From positions 62,001-126,000 of the forward strand of contig NZ_JAAIXZ010000029.1 in the NCBI RefSeq assembly GCF_010894435.1: 64,000 bases of DNA, given 5' to 3'. Numbering within the stretch: position 1 is the stretch's first letter; every line of letters begins with the position of its first letter. This document shows positions 24,081-33,038 of this stretch, one piece after another. The translations under genes and the position numbers were made by a program. Under the pieces are notes generated by a model that made no database searches, had not been told where the DNA came from, and saw nothing but the letters and a program-made list of their open reading frames with translations. This DNA is from Pyxidicoccus trucidator. GTDB taxonomy: Bacteria; Myxococcota; Myxococcia; Myxococcales; Myxococcaceae.

Positions 24081-24653
24081 ATGGGCCATGGCATCCTGCG
24101 CGCCATGTCCGCGCCCCTGCTCATCGTCCCCGGCTACAGCAACTCGGGCCCCCGCCACTGGCAGAGCCACTGGGAGCGGCTCCTGCCCGGCGCCCTGCGC
24201 GTCCGGATGCCCGACTGGGACGCTCCGGAGCTGGAGGCGTGGGTGGCCTCGCTCGACGCGGCCATCGCCGCGTGCGGGGAGCCCCCCGTGCTGGTGACGC
24301 ACTCGCTGGGCGGGACGACGGCGGCGCACTGGGCGGCACGGCACCGCCGGCCCGTGCGCGGCGCGCTCCTCGTGGCGCCTCCGGACCTGGAGCACCCGGA
24401 CGTGCCCGCGCCCATCCTCGGCTTCGCGCCCACGCCGCGCCAGCGCCTTCCCTTCCCCTCCATCCTCGTGGCCTCGCGGGATGACCCGTACGCCACCTTC
24501 GAGCGCAGCGAGGCCCTGGCACGAGACTGGGGCAGCCGGCTGGAGGACGCGGGCCCCGCGGGCCACATCAACTCCGACTCCGGCCTGGGCGACTGGCCCC
24601 GGGGACAGGCCCTGTTGGACTCGCTGCTCCAGCCCTCCGGGAGCTGGAAATGA
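24081..24653 (+). CDS. RBBP9/YdeN-type alpha/beta hydrolase
   Basis: 190 residues from the ATG at 24081, which has GGAG five bases upstream; an internal ATG at 24105 (MSAPLLIVPGYSNSGPRHW) is the usual family start and is also possible. The motifs are LLIVPGYSNSGPRHWQ, nucleophile VTHSLGGTTAAHW, acid region VASRDDPYATF and C-terminal His in GPAGHINSDSGLGDWPRG. These match the RBBP9 serine hydrolase family, small cytosolic enzymes of unknown substrate. It follows the YdjM-type gene closely and is ended by a strong hairpin. Confidence 0.88.
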   Translation: MGHGILRAMSAPLLIVPGYSNSGPRHWQSHWERLLPGALRVRMPDWDAPELEAWVASLDAAIAACGEPPVLVTHSLGGTTAAHWAARHRRPVRGALLVAPPDLEHPDVPAPILGFAPTPRQRLPFPSILVASRDDPYATFERSEALARDWGSRLEDAGPAGHINSDSGLGDWPRGQALLDSLLQPSGSWK

Positions 24654-24656
24654 CAC

Positions 24657-24692
24657 GGCCCCGGGAGAGGAGTCGCTCCTCCCACCGGGGCC
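24657..24692. terminator. Terminator hairpin between convergent genes
   Basis: Outer arms GGCCCCGG and CCGGGGCC and inner arms AGGAG and CTCCT form a stacked hairpin three bases after the RBBP9 stop codon. The convergent DUF1552 gene stops at 24715, so it may serve both directions. Confidence 0.75.
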
Positions 24693-24714
24693 ATGACGAC
24701 AGACGCGACTTCGC

Positions 24715-26151
24715 TCAGGTCAGCCCGGCCAGCGGACCGGTGTAGTCCGGGTGGCCGAAGGTATTCACATTCACCCCGAAGGCCTGGGCGATGGAGACCA
24801 GCAGCTTGTTGTGGGCGATGGCCCCCGGCAGCGGAGTGCCCGGGCCAGTCCAGCCGGAGAGCGGGTTGGAGCCCGCCGGGCGCGCGTGGAGGAAGCGCCC
24901 CATGCGGAACCTGCCGCCCGCGCCACCGGCCAGCACCGTGGGGACGCGCACATTCATGTGGCCCGCGGCGTCGCCCAACTCGTTGCCCCAGAGGATGAGC
25001 GTGTTGTCCAGCGCGGTGCCGCTGCCCTCCTGCACCGAGGCCAGCTGCGTCATGAGGTACGCCACCTGCTCGGCGTACCAGCGCTGCACCGTCACCATCT
25101 TCGTGCGGATCTGCGTGCGCAGCGGCTCGGTGGTGACGTCCAGTCGGTGCGCCAGGTCGTTGTGCACGTCCTCGTTGATCTGCAGCCACGGCATGGACGG
25201 GCCCGGAATGGTCAGCGTCACCACCCGCGTCAAGTCACACGCGAAGGCACGGACGATGAGGTCCAGGTGCAGCCGTGTCAGCTCGGGCATGCGGTTGAGG
25301 TTGCCCAGCTGGTCCAGGCCATAGGCCGGCGGCACCACGCCACCCGCGCAGGCGGACTCGGAGGGCACCGGCGTGGGCGTGGGGTTGGGCGAGGTGCTCA
25401 GCGAGCCGATGCGCCGCTCGATGTCCGCGAGCGCCGCCAGGTGCGACTCCAGCTTCTGGCGCTCATCGGCCGCGAGCCTGTCGCGAAGGCGGTTGGCGTC
25501 CTTGACGAGGAAGTTGAGCAGGCTCCTGCGACGGGCGATGGCCTTGTCGGCCTCGGCCGGGTCCGCGGCGGGCGGGGGCGCGTTGCCGAAGAGGCGCTGG
25601 TAGACGGCGGCCGGGTCCCGCTCGAAGGGCACGCGGGAGCCGTTCCCCGTGAAGCTGATGCTGTTGTAGACGTGCTGGCCACCGAACTGCTCCCACGCGT
25701 TGAGCTGGAGGGAGCGGAACCGCGTGGTGCCGCCAATGGCGTTGCCCAGCACCTGGTCCAGCGAGGCGCTGTCCGGCAGGTCGTCACCGCTGGAGGTGTT
25801 GACCTTGCTGCCGGTGAGGAAGGTGACGGGCGCGCCCTCGTGGCCTGTCAGGCCGTGCTCGTACAGCACCCGGTAGTCGATGCCGTTGAGCACCAGCAGC
25901 TTGGAGCGGTGCGGCTGGAGCGGGAGCAGCATGGAGTTGGGGAAGTCGAGCGTGAAGTCCGTCTCGCCACCCTGCGGGTTCCAGAACTCCGGAAGGCACC
26001 CGTGGGGCGTGAAGATGGCGATGAAGCGCAGCGGGGGCGCGGTGGTCTGCGCGTGCGCGTCGGAGGTGCCGAGCAGGTTGGCCAGCGGGAGCGCCGCGGC
26101 CGAGCCACCCATCAGCTGAAGCAGGTTTCGTCGGGAGAGTTGGCGGAGCAT
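24715..26151 (-). CDS. DUF1552 protein with Tat signal
   Basis: 478 residues. The twin-arginine signal is LSRRNLLQLMGGSAAALPL. Family landmarks include IAIFTPHGCLPEFWNP, LVLNGIDY, GHEGAPVTFLTGS, SASLDQVLGNAI, and ILWGNELGDAAGHMNVRVPTV near the end. DUF1552 proteins are exported, resemble a sulfatase/alkaline-phosphatase fold in places, and almost always sit next to a DUF1592 cytochrome-like protein; this is so here, with nine bases between the genes. The pair is best known from Planctomycetes and myxobacteria and its role is not known. Confidence 0.9.
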   Translation of the reverse strand: MLRQLSRRNLLQLMGGSAAALPLANLLGTSDAHAQTTAPPLRFIAIFTPHGCLPEFWNPQGGETDFTLDFPNSMLLPLQPHRSKLLVLNGIDYRVLYEHGLTGHEGAPVTFLTGSKVNTSSGDDLPDSASLDQVLGNAIGGTTRFRSLQLNAWEQFGGQHVYNSISFTGNGSRVPFERDPAAVYQRLFGNAPPPAADPAEADKAIARRRSLLNFLVKDANRLRDRLAADERQKLESHLAALADIERRIGSLSTSPNPTPTPVPSESACAGGVVPPAYGLDQLGNLNRMPELTRLHLDLIVRAFACDLTRVVTLTIPGPSMPWLQINEDVHNDLAHRLDVTTEPLRTQIRTKMVTVQRWYAEQVAYLMTQLASVQEGSGTALDNTLILWGNELGDAAGHMNVRVPTVLAGGAGGRFRMGRFLHARPAGSNPLSGWTGPGTPLPGAIAHNKLLVSIAQAFGVNVNTFGHPDYTGPLAGLT

Positions 26152-26160
26152 GGTCGCGAC

Positions 26161-27762
26161 TCAGGGAGAGAGGGTACGCCGGTGGGTGAAGTAGGGGGAG
26201 CGCACGAGGCTGACGAGCGCGTCTCCCAGCTGGAGCCTCGGGTTCGCCTTGAAGGCGGTCCGCATCTCGGTGAGCAGCTGCTCGTCGACGGTGTCCTCTT
26301 CACGTCCCATGGCGTAGCGGAAGATCTGGAGGGGCACGCAGTTGGCCACGTCCTCGCTGCTGGCGAGGAAGCGGGCCAGGTCGCCGCCTCCGGTGAAGGT
26401 GAAGGTGCCGGCGGAGTGCTCCACCGCGCCGCTGGCGTCGACGGCGAGGCCGTTCTCCGTCGTGCGGTGCTTGCCCAGGCCGTCGAAGTTCTCGAAGCCG
26501 AAGCCGATGGGGTCCAGCGTGCGGTGGCAGCCGGCGCAGGCGGGGTTGTTGGTGTGGGCCGCGAAGCGCGCGCGGGTGGTGGCGTCCGGCGCGGGCGCGG
26601 GGGGGATGATGACGACGGTGGCCGGCGGAGGCGGCACCTCGCGGCACAGCAGGCGGGTGAGGACGAACTTGCCGCGGCGGATGGGCGAGCTGGAGTCGAA
26701 GAGCGCGTACGTGGCCAGCACGCTGGCCTGGGTGAGGATGCCCGCGCGCTCGGGCGGCAGCGGCACCTTGCCCAGCGCTCCGTTGGGCGTGGTCGTCGTC
26801 CCGTAGAACGCCGACATGCGGCCGTCCGCGAAGGTGTAGTTCGCGCCCAGCAGCTCCTTGACGGAGCCGCCCTCGTTGGCAATCACGTGGTCGATGAAGG
26901 CCCGCGTCTCGCCCTGGCTGGAGTCCTTGAAGGCCGCGCTGAAGTTGGGGAAGACCTGGTTGTTCTTGTTGAGGTTGGCCAGGCCGGTGAGGCCGAGCCA
27001 CTCGCGGATGAAGTGGTGGAGGCGCTTCTGGGCGGCCGGAGTGGCCAGCAGCCGGCGCGCATGCGCCTCGCGCTGGTCCGCCGTCTTGAGCTCACCGGCC
27101 ACCGCGGCGGCGAGCAGCTCGGCGTCCGGAGGGCCAGCGGTGATGGCGAAGGACAGCGCCGAGGCGACCTCGTGCTGCGTCAGCCGCACCACCTGGTTGG
27201 CGCCCTCACCAGGCTCACCCAGCTCCGTGCGGTACATGAAGGAGGCGGAGGAGAAGATGCCGTGGAGGAAGATGCGCTGCGCGGTCTGCGGGTCCGCGGT
27301 GGTCCGGGCCTCGCGCCAGAAGGCGAGCAGCTCCGCGCGGTCCTCCGCCGTGAGCGGCCGGCGGAAGGCGCGGCTGGCCGTGTCGAGCAGGATGTCCGTC
27401 GTGCACGTCTCCTCGTTCGGGCCGGCCGGGCACTGATTGCCGATGGCCAGCTTGCGCTTGACGACCTCGGCCGCGTTGAGCGCGGCGTTGTCCAGCTGGT
27501 CCGCCAGCAGCGACGTCACCTGGAGCCGGTCGTGCGTGCTGAAGCCAAGGATGGTGTCCTCGGGCGCGAGGCCCTGGCCCAGTGTCAGCTGAGCATCGCC
27601 GAAGATGGCACTGAGGCTGTTGTCGTACTCCACCCGGGTCAGTCGCCGCACGCGCGCCGGTGAGGCATCCGAGACTTCCGGAGGCTCCTTCGCGGTGATG
27701 TCGCCGGAGCAGGATGCGGCCAGCAGCAGGGCCGCGGGAACGCAGAAACGAACGATTCGCAT
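26161..27762 (-). CDS. DUF1592 multi-domain lipoprotein with a CxxCH site
   Basis: 533 residues. A lipoprotein signal (CVPAALLLAASCS) precedes the domain series DUF1587 (VRRLTRVEYDNSLSAIFG), DUF1595 (SRAFRRPLTAEDRAELLAF), DUF1592 (LTQHEVASALSFAITAGPPD), DUF1588 (RAGILTQASVLA to CAGCHRTLDPIGFGFENFDG) and DUF1585 (FRYAMGREED). The single CAGCH could bind one c-type heme, and the architecture is shared with planctomycete cytochrome-like proteins. The ATG at 27762 directly starts the signal peptide. It is the first gene of a two-gene unit with DUF1552. An electron-transfer or surface-degradation role is only conjecture. Confidence 0.88.
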   Translation of the reverse strand: MRIVRFCVPAALLLAASCSGDITAKEPPEVSDASPARVRRLTRVEYDNSLSAIFGDAQLTLGQGLAPEDTILGFSTHDRLQVTSLLADQLDNAALNAAEVVKRKLAIGNQCPAGPNEETCTTDILLDTASRAFRRPLTAEDRAELLAFWREARTTADPQTAQRIFLHGIFSSASFMYRTELGEPGEGANQVVRLTQHEVASALSFAITAGPPDAELLAAAVAGELKTADQREAHARRLLATPAAQKRLHHFIREWLGLTGLANLNKNNQVFPNFSAAFKDSSQGETRAFIDHVIANEGGSVKELLGANYTFADGRMSAFYGTTTTPNGALGKVPLPPERAGILTQASVLATYALFDSSSPIRRGKFVLTRLLCREVPPPPATVVIIPPAPAPDATTRARFAAHTNNPACAGCHRTLDPIGFGFENFDGLGKHRTTENGLAVDASGAVEHSAGTFTFTGGGDLARFLASSEDVANCVPLQIFRYAMGREEDTVDEQLLTEMRTAFKANPRLQLGDALVSLVRSPYFTHRRTLSP

Positions 27763-28203
27763 ACGAAAGGCACCCTCGTACCAGCGACTCCCGGAAAAAC
27801 CCCCTCTGGAGCGCCAGCGCATTGACAACTGTAACCGCTCACCCTGTCGAGGTCGGTGAGGTTTTCATGAACGCGAGCGATGGCCTCGCGCTTTGCAGCC
27901 ACACTGACGCATTTCATCCTCGCGGACAGGCAACGAGAGACTTTGTTCCAAGAGTCCTTGGATTGCAGTTCTCCCAAACCCCACAGCCACCCACGTCCAC
28001 CCCAAGTGGAAGCAGGAGAGCCACCTGCGCACCGCACCGATGCGCGAGAAGGTACCACCCGACTCCGCGCGGCCGGATTCACGCGATGTGCCTCTCGGGC
28101 GCACGTGACGTGCAGGCGCAGGCTCCCGGCTCGTGGGGCAGGGAGGCGAGCACGCACGGGGATTCGAGGCCTTCCGCCGGAGCGCGCGCCAAGAGCGCTC
28201 GCG
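27763..28203. other. Intergenic region upstream of the DUF1592/DUF1552 operon
   Basis: 441 bases with no gene I can support; open frames across it are short or shadow-like. GC content drops in its left half. It contains a small palindrome, CCAAGAGTCCTTGG at 27948-27961, and must hold the promoter of the DUF1592 operon, though I see no convincing -35/-10 pair. It also holds the 3' untranslated side of rpiA. Confidence 0.5.
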
Positions 28204-28911
28204 TCAGAGGGCGCGGTGTTCCACGCCGTGAGGGCCGGCCACCACGAGGTCCGTCGTCAGGCCGAGGAAGAGGCCATGGCCCACCACGCCCGCGCGCAAG
28301 CCCAGGCGCACGGCCAGCGCCTCCGGCGCTTCAATGGGGCCGAAGCCACAGTCGAGCACGAGGTTCCCCTGGTCCGTGAGGAAGGGCTCGCCCGCCGCGT
28401 CCCGCCGCGGGGTGACGCGCGCGCCGAGCGACTCCAGGAAGAGCGCCTGCGAGCGCCAGCCGAAGGGAAGGACTTCCACCGGCAGCGCCCAGCGGGTGCC
28501 GAGCCGTGGCGACAGCTTGGCCGAGTCCACCACGATGACCACGCGCCGGCTGGCCTGCGCGACGACCTTCTCGCGCAGCAGCGCGCCTCCCCCACCCTTG
28601 ATGAGCGACAGGTCCGGAGCCACCTCGTCCGCGCCGTCCACCGTGACGTCCAGCACGGGGTGCTCCTCCAGCGTGGTGAGGGGCACTCCCAGCTCCCGTG
28701 CCAGAGCCTCCGTCTGGCGTGACGTGGGCACGCCCCGCACGTCCGTGAGCCGCCCCAACGCGCGCAGCTCCGCCAGCCGCTGGACGGCGAAGGCGGCGGT
28801 GCTGCCCGTGCCCAGCCCCACCACCATGCCGTCGCGGAAGAACGCATCCACCGCCCACGCGGCGGCCTCGCGCTTGTAACGGGCGGTGTCGCCGGCTTCG
28901 GAGGGGGCCAT
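28204..28911 (-). CDS. rpiA: Ribose-5-phosphate isomerase A
   Basis: 235 residues, standard length. It interconverts ribose 5-phosphate and ribulose 5-phosphate in the pentose phosphate pathway, in the cytosol. Signature motifs are [16 protein letters not shown] (phosphate loop), [10 protein letters not shown] with the catalytic-site Asp pair, and [16 protein letters not shown] with the active-site Lys and Glu region. The ATG at 28911 is used; a TTG at 28920 has a better-placed GAGG and would add three residues. The C-terminal part is slightly divergent but complete. It is a single-gene unit. Confidence 0.95.
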   Translation of the reverse strand: MAPSEAGDTARYKREAAAWAVDAFFRDGMVVGLGTGSTAAFAVQRLAELRALGRLTDVRGVPTSRQTEALARELGVPLTTLEEHPVLDVTVDGADEVAPDLSLIKGGGGALLREKVVAQASRRVVIVVDSAKLSPRLGTRWALPVEVLPFGWRSQALFLESLGARVTPRRDAAGEPFLTDQGNLVLDCGFGPIEAPEALAVRLGLRAGVVGHGLFLGLTTDLVVAGPHGVEHRAL

Positions 28912-29238
28912 GTCGCTCAAGCTACACCTCGGCGCGAAGGCAGGCTTGCCGTGAGGACGGGTCGGGCGGAGGGCCCGGCAACCGGCTGGAACCCCTGCGG
29001 GCGTGCGAGGTTTCACCCGCCGGGCCTGGCAGCGCGACAGGGCCGGGAAGCCAAGCCGGAGGCCACCCTGAGAGCCTTGCAAGTGGATTGCGATACGGGG
29101 CGCCTGGAACCGGAAGCCGCGGGGCGACATGACCGCCCGGGCACCGCCATTTCCGAGCCCCGATTCGTGGCGCGGAGCGAGAGCTCCGTGTCACCCCAGG
29201 GCCGCGCACAGCAGCGCGGCCCCGGGCGGGACAACCGA
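28912..29238. other. Intergenic region upstream of rpiA with possible leader structure
   Basis: 327 bases with no gene I can support. GGCCCGGC at 28972-28979 and its complement at 29019-29026 could pair around a 39-base loop in the rpiA leader RNA. I recognise no known riboswitch. The right end is the 3' flank of the beta-barrel gene. Confidence 0.4.
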
Positions 29239-29991
29239 CTACAGGTTGAAGGTGCCGCGAACGCCCAGGATGATGAGGCCGTACGGGCCGTCATCCACGG
29301 CGGGCACGCCCGACGTGGCGGTGGTGCCACCGAGCTGGGCAGGCAGGGTCACCGTCTGGGTGCCGGCGCGCACGGTGTTGCGGGCGTAGGTGCCGGTGAG
29401 GTACGGGCCGAAGGACAGGGAGTTGCTCAGCCGCCACTTGCCGCCGACGGTGGCATTCACGTACTCCGGGCCGCGGAACGTGCTCTCGATGTCCACGTCC
29501 GCGTTGAGGCCGGGGACAGGCGTGGGGGACTGGCCCTCGACTTTGCTCGTCAGGGTGACGAAGCCGAAGCCGATGCCCACGAAGGGGTCGAACGAGGCCT
29601 CGGGCGAGAAGTGGTACTGCACCTGGGGACCGACGCGAATCGAGCTGGTGGTGCAGTCGAAGCCCTCGGGGCAGGAGTAGGGGTTGGTCTTGGTCAGGAT
29701 GTGCGTGTACTGACCGAAGGCCCCGATGAACCAGTTGGGGCTGGCGCGGTAACCGGCCTCCAACAGGAACGCGACACCGCCGTTGGCGCCGTCGCTGAGC
29801 TTCACATCGCCCACCGTGCCGTCGGCCCTCGGGCCATTCTTGTAGACGTAGCCGGCGCCGGCCTGGAAGCCGAGCCCCACGGTGAACTCCAGCCCACTCC
29901 TGACGCTGGAGCTCGTCGCCTCTTGCGCCATGGCAGCCGAGGACACAAGCGTGGTCACTACCGCAAGGGCTCTATACAGCCTTCCCGTCAT
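29239..29991 (-). CDS. Outer membrane beta-barrel protein
   Basis: 250 residues with signal peptide MTGRLYRALAVVTTLVSSAAMA. The mature chain alternates amphipathic strands (GLEFTVGLGFQAGAGYVYK, VAFLLEAGYRASPNWFIGAFG, VGPQVQYHFSPEASFDPFVGIGFGF, ATVGGKWRLSNSLSFGPYL) and ends GVRGTFNL, as small eight-stranded barrels do. Two cysteines in SCPEGFDCTTSS suggest a disulfide-tied loop. GGAGGGG precedes the ATG. It would sit in the outer membrane; specific role unknown, and no partner is linked. The fold call is firm, the function is not. Confidence 0.8.
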   Translation of the reverse strand: MTGRLYRALAVVTTLVSSAAMAQEATSSSVRSGLEFTVGLGFQAGAGYVYKNGPRADGTVGDVKLSDGANGGVAFLLEAGYRASPNWFIGAFGQYTHILTKTNPYSCPEGFDCTTSSIRVGPQVQYHFSPEASFDPFVGIGFGFVTLTSKVEGQSPTPVPGLNADVDIESTFRGPEYVNATVGGKWRLSNSLSFGPYLTGTYARNTVRAGTQTVTLPAQLGGTTATSGVPAVDDGPYGLIILGVRGTFNL

Positions 29992-30172
29992 ATAACCCCT
30001 CCCTACAAGTGAGCTTTCACTCTATGACGGCCCGCACCACGCATGTAAGGCGCGCTGCGTCGAGAACGTGCGCGGTCGCTCCCGACCTGGGAACTCACGA
30101 AGTCCCGGGCCGCCCCAAAGGGTGGTGCACCAAGCAATGCCTCCCGCAGTCAGGGGATTAGACAATGTTCCC

Positions 30173-31060
30173 ATGAACGTCACCCTGGAGCAGGCCCGTG
30201 CCCTGGACGCCCTCGCCCGCCATGGCACCTTCGCGGCCGCGGCGGAGGCCCTGCACAAGGGACACACCGCGGTGCTGTACGCGCTGCGCACGCTGGAGGA
30301 GCAGACGGAGCTGACGCTGTTGGATCGGCGCGGCTACCGCACGCGGCTGACGCCCGCGGGCGAGCGCGTGCTGGAGCACTGCCGCAAGCTGCTGGCCGCG
30401 GAGCGGGAGCTGGAGGCCGCGTGCGCGGAGATTCGCACCGGCTGGGAGCCCACGCTGCGCATCGTCTTCGACGGCGTCTTCCCCGCCGTGCCGTTGCTGC
30501 GGGTGGTGAAGGAGCTGCGCGCGGAAGGGGCCAGCACGCGCTTCCACGTGTCCGCGGAGTTCCTCGCTGGCGTGGAGGCAGCCTTCGTGCGCGATGAGGC
30601 GGACCTGATGGTGTCCGTGCTGCCACCCACGATTCCAGGCCTGCGCACCTACCGGCTGCCGGAGCTGAAGACGGTGCTGGTGGCCCACCGCGGGCACCCG
30701 CTGGCGCGGCGGCGCGGGCCCCTGAAGGACGAGGAGCTGGCCGAGCACCTCCTGCTCACCGTGCGCGGCTCGGACCCCCGGCTGCAGCTCAGCACCGTCT
30801 CACTGGAGAGCCGCTCCTCGGTGCTCCTCAACGACTTCGCCGCGAAGAAGGCCGCCATCCTCGAGGGGCTGGGCTTCGGATGGCTGCCGGAGCACCTGGC
30901 CACCCGCGAGCTGCGGCGGGGAGAACTCAAGGCGCTGAAGGTGGCCCGGGGCGCCACGCACTCGCTCCAGCCGCAGCTCCACCACCGCGCCACCGTGAAG
31001 CCGGGCCGCGCCGCCCGCCGCGTGGTGCAGGCCCTCACGGGGGCGAAGCAGGAAGAGTGA
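30173..31060 (+). CDS. LysR-family transcriptional regulator
   Basis: 295 residues. The N-terminal winged helix-turn-helix is MNVTLEQARALDALARHGTF, AAAAEALHKGHTAVLYAL, RTLEEQTELTLLDRRGYRT and LTPAGERVLEHC; the rest is the ligand-sensing domain (WEPTLRIVFDGVFPAVPLLRVVKEL, DEADLMVSVLPPT, GFGWLPEHLA). The start is uncertain by three residues: the ATG at 30164 has AGGGG seven bases upstream. Divergence from the barrel gene (start 29991, gap about 180 bases) suggests it may regulate that gene, but no LysR box was identified. Ligand unknown. Confidence 0.9.
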   Translation: MNVTLEQARALDALARHGTFAAAAEALHKGHTAVLYALRTLEEQTELTLLDRRGYRTRLTPAGERVLEHCRKLLAAERELEAACAEIRTGWEPTLRIVFDGVFPAVPLLRVVKELRAEGASTRFHVSAEFLAGVEAAFVRDEADLMVSVLPPTIPGLRTYRLPELKTVLVAHRGHPLARRRGPLKDEELAEHLLLTVRGSDPRLQLSTVSLESRSSVLLNDFAAKKAAILEGLGFGWLPEHLATRELRRGELKALKVARGATHSLQPQLHHRATVKPGRAARRVVQALTGAKQEE

Positions 31061-31087
31061 GGGCCGGACTCGCGGGCCCGACGGGCG

Positions 31088-32446
31088 CTACTGCGCGGCG
31101 GTGTTGCAATCGCCCGTGACGTTGGACGCTGGCTGCCCGTTCACCGTGTTCCCCGTGAAGACGTTGTCGGCGGCCACCACCAGCTCCACGTCACCACTGC
31201 CCCGGTTGCAGACGATGACGCCACCGGCGCCGCCCCGGTTGTTCACGAAGCGGTTGCCTCGCATGGTGACAGTCCTCGTGCCCACGTCCTCCAGGTAGAT
31301 GGCCGCCCCGGGGCCCATGGCCACGAAGTTGCCCTCGAAGAAGTTGTCCTCCAGGAGGTCGTTGTCCGGCTGGAAGTAGTGAATCGCGCCCCCGCCGCCC
31401 AGGTCGGAGATGTTCTGCGCGTTGGGCCACGTGAGCAGGGGCCGGGGCTCGAGCGCCGTCGTCACGAAGCCACCGAAGGCCTCCACTCCGTTGTCTCGGA
31501 AGGTGTTGCCCCGCACCACCGAGTTGCGGCCGTGGGTGATGCACACGGCCCCGCCACCGGACATGGACGAGGTGCCGGGCTGCGCGAAGCGGTCAATCTC
31601 GTGGATGCGGTTGTCCTCGAAGACGGTGTCCTCCACGCGCGAGCCGTCGGTGAACATCAGGTCGAGCGCGGCGCAGTGCGCGGACGCGACGTTGTCGCGG
31701 AACACCGAGTGGGCAATCGTCACCGGCCCCGGGTAGTAGGCCCACAGCGCGCCACGCGTCCAGTCACGGGCGCCGTTGTACTCGTTCTTGCGCACCTTCT
31801 CGAAGACCATGTGCTCGAAGGTCGGGTGGCCATCCCCCACGGAGTTCTGTCCATAGAAGTTCACCCCCCACCAGCCGTGCGGATTGGTGGACGTGAGGAG
31901 CACCGGCTTCGCCGCGGTGCCCTGGACGTGGATGGCACCGTAGGCGCGCACCTCCACCCGTCCCTTCTGGTGGTTCATCACACTGTCGGGCGAACTGGAG
32001 TCCACATCCGCCTCCGTCACCTCCGGCCGGCCGCGAAAATCGAGGATGACGCCCGGCCCCACCGTGAGGACCTGTCCCTTCGGAATGGTGACGACGCCGT
32101 TCGCGTCCCCCACGACGCGGTAGGGCGAGCCCGCCTCCGTGAGCCGCCCCGACAGCGTGCCGGTGACAACGGTGCCTCCATCCTCCGGCACCGGGATGAC
32201 GGGCCCCGCGTCCGCGCCCGTTCCCGCGTCCTGCCCTCCATCCGTCGCCGGGGCGGTGGAGCCCGCGTCGTCGCCTCCGTCCGGCGAAGGAGTGGAGCCC
32301 GCATCTCCGCTTCCCTCCGAAGTGCCAGCATCCCCAGGGGCGTCCGTGGGCTTCGGGTCCGGACTGGAGGAACAGGCGGCGACGAGCAGGCCCAGCGTCA
32401 GGGCCAGGAGGGTCTGCTTCCAGAGGAGAAGAACCGGGGTGGGCAT
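31088..32446 (-). CDS. Parallel beta-helix lipoprotein
   Basis: 452 residues. The signal TLLALTLGLLVAACSSS gives a lipidated Cys near residue 22. A Ser/Thr/Asp/Gly-rich spacer runs to about 120 (repeats of DAGS, DGGDDAG). The rest has right-handed beta-helix rungs with short repeats such as NSVVRGNTFRDNG, DLLEDNFFEGNF, TVTMRGNRFVNNRGG and NVFTGNTV. Such folds bind or cleave polysaccharides or serve as surface adhesins. The ATG at 32446 is chosen for the signal peptide. It converges on the LysR gene. A lyase function cannot be claimed from these motifs. Confidence 0.8.
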   Translation of the reverse strand: MPTPVLLLWKQTLLALTLGLLVAACSSSPDPKPTDAPGDAGTSEGSGDAGSTPSPDGGDDAGSTAPATDGGQDAGTGADAGPVIPVPEDGGTVVTGTLSGRLTEAGSPYRVVGDANGVVTIPKGQVLTVGPGVILDFRGRPEVTEADVDSSSPDSVMNHQKGRVEVRAYGAIHVQGTAAKPVLLTSTNPHGWWGVNFYGQNSVGDGHPTFEHMVFEKVRKNEYNGARDWTRGALWAYYPGPVTIAHSVFRDNVASAHCAALDLMFTDGSRVEDTVFEDNRIHEIDRFAQPGTSSMSGGGAVCITHGRNSVVRGNTFRDNGVEAFGGFVTTALEPRPLLTWPNAQNISDLGGGGAIHYFQPDNDLLEDNFFEGNFVAMGPGAAIYLEDVGTRTVTMRGNRFVNNRGGAGGVIVCNRGSGDVELVVAADNVFTGNTVNGQPASNVTGDCNTAAQ

Positions 32447-32580
32447 GGCCCACCGCGTTAACACGGTGGCCGGGGCCCGCCAACCGGGGCACGGATGGCG
32501 CCCAACCGACTGGGGTGGAGCCGCACCAGGCCGCCACGACGCCCTGGGTTCGGAACGCACGCCTTGTTAGAAGCGCGCCC

Positions 32581-32949
32581 ATGCCGAACGACGTCCTGGT
32601 GCTGGCCTACGCCGGCTGTAGCACCTGCAAGAAGGCGCAGAAGTGGCTGGAGGAGCAGGGTGTGGCGTACCAGGTGCGTCCCATCGTCGAGACGCCGCCC
32701 ACGGTGGCCGAGCTGGGGCAGTGGATTCCCCGCAGCGGGGTGTCCGTCCGCAAGTGGCTCAACACCAGTGGCCAGAGCTACCGCGCGCTTGGCAAGGCGA
32801 AGGTGGACGCCGCGTCCGACGCGGAGCTGGTGTCCTGGTTGGCCGCCGACGGGAAGCTCATCAAGCGTCCCGTGCTCGTCACCGGGAGCACCGTCCTCGT
32901 CGGCTTCCAGCCGGACGCCTACGCGCGCGTCTTCGCCTCGCGCCGCTGA
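32581..32949 (+). CDS. ArsC/Spx-family thioredoxin-fold protein
   Basis: 122 residues, the usual length. The CxxC motif is in YAGCSTCKKAQKWLEE, followed by VRPIVETPPTVAEL, KWLNTSGQSYRALGK, and IKRPVLVTGSTVLVGF, which together match the ArsC/Spx/YffB family. Members are either arsenate reductases that use glutaredoxin, or regulators and redox proteins of unknown role. The GCSTC motif and lack of nearby ars genes favour the YffB/Spx-like type. No good ribosome site is visible before the ATG at 32581. It is probably a single-gene unit or is read into the MshEN gene downstream. Confidence 0.85.
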   Translation: MPNDVLVLAYAGCSTCKKAQKWLEEQGVAYQVRPIVETPPTVAELGQWIPRSGVSVRKWLNTSGQSYRALGKAKVDAASDAELVSWLAADGKLIKRPVLVTGSTVLVGFQPDAYARVFASRR

Positions 32950-33038
32950 GGGCATGCCCCGGGAGCGAGCGACGGGGCAGGCGCCCGTCCCGCCGTCCCT
33001 CGCGGATTGGGGCGTGGAGTGAAGACTCCTTTCCTACC

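Noticed and set aside
24751-27663. 970-residue plus-strand frame
   Set aside because: Antisense shadow of the DUF1592/DUF1552 genes; it is rich in His/Arg/Gln/Gly and has no domain.
27843-28203. Possible gene between rpiA and the DUF1592 gene
   Set aside because: Short frames on both strands lack a ribosome site, domain or typical codon bias.
28912-29238. Known riboswitch upstream of rpiA
   Set aside because: I could not match any conserved core; only a long-range inverted repeat is seen.
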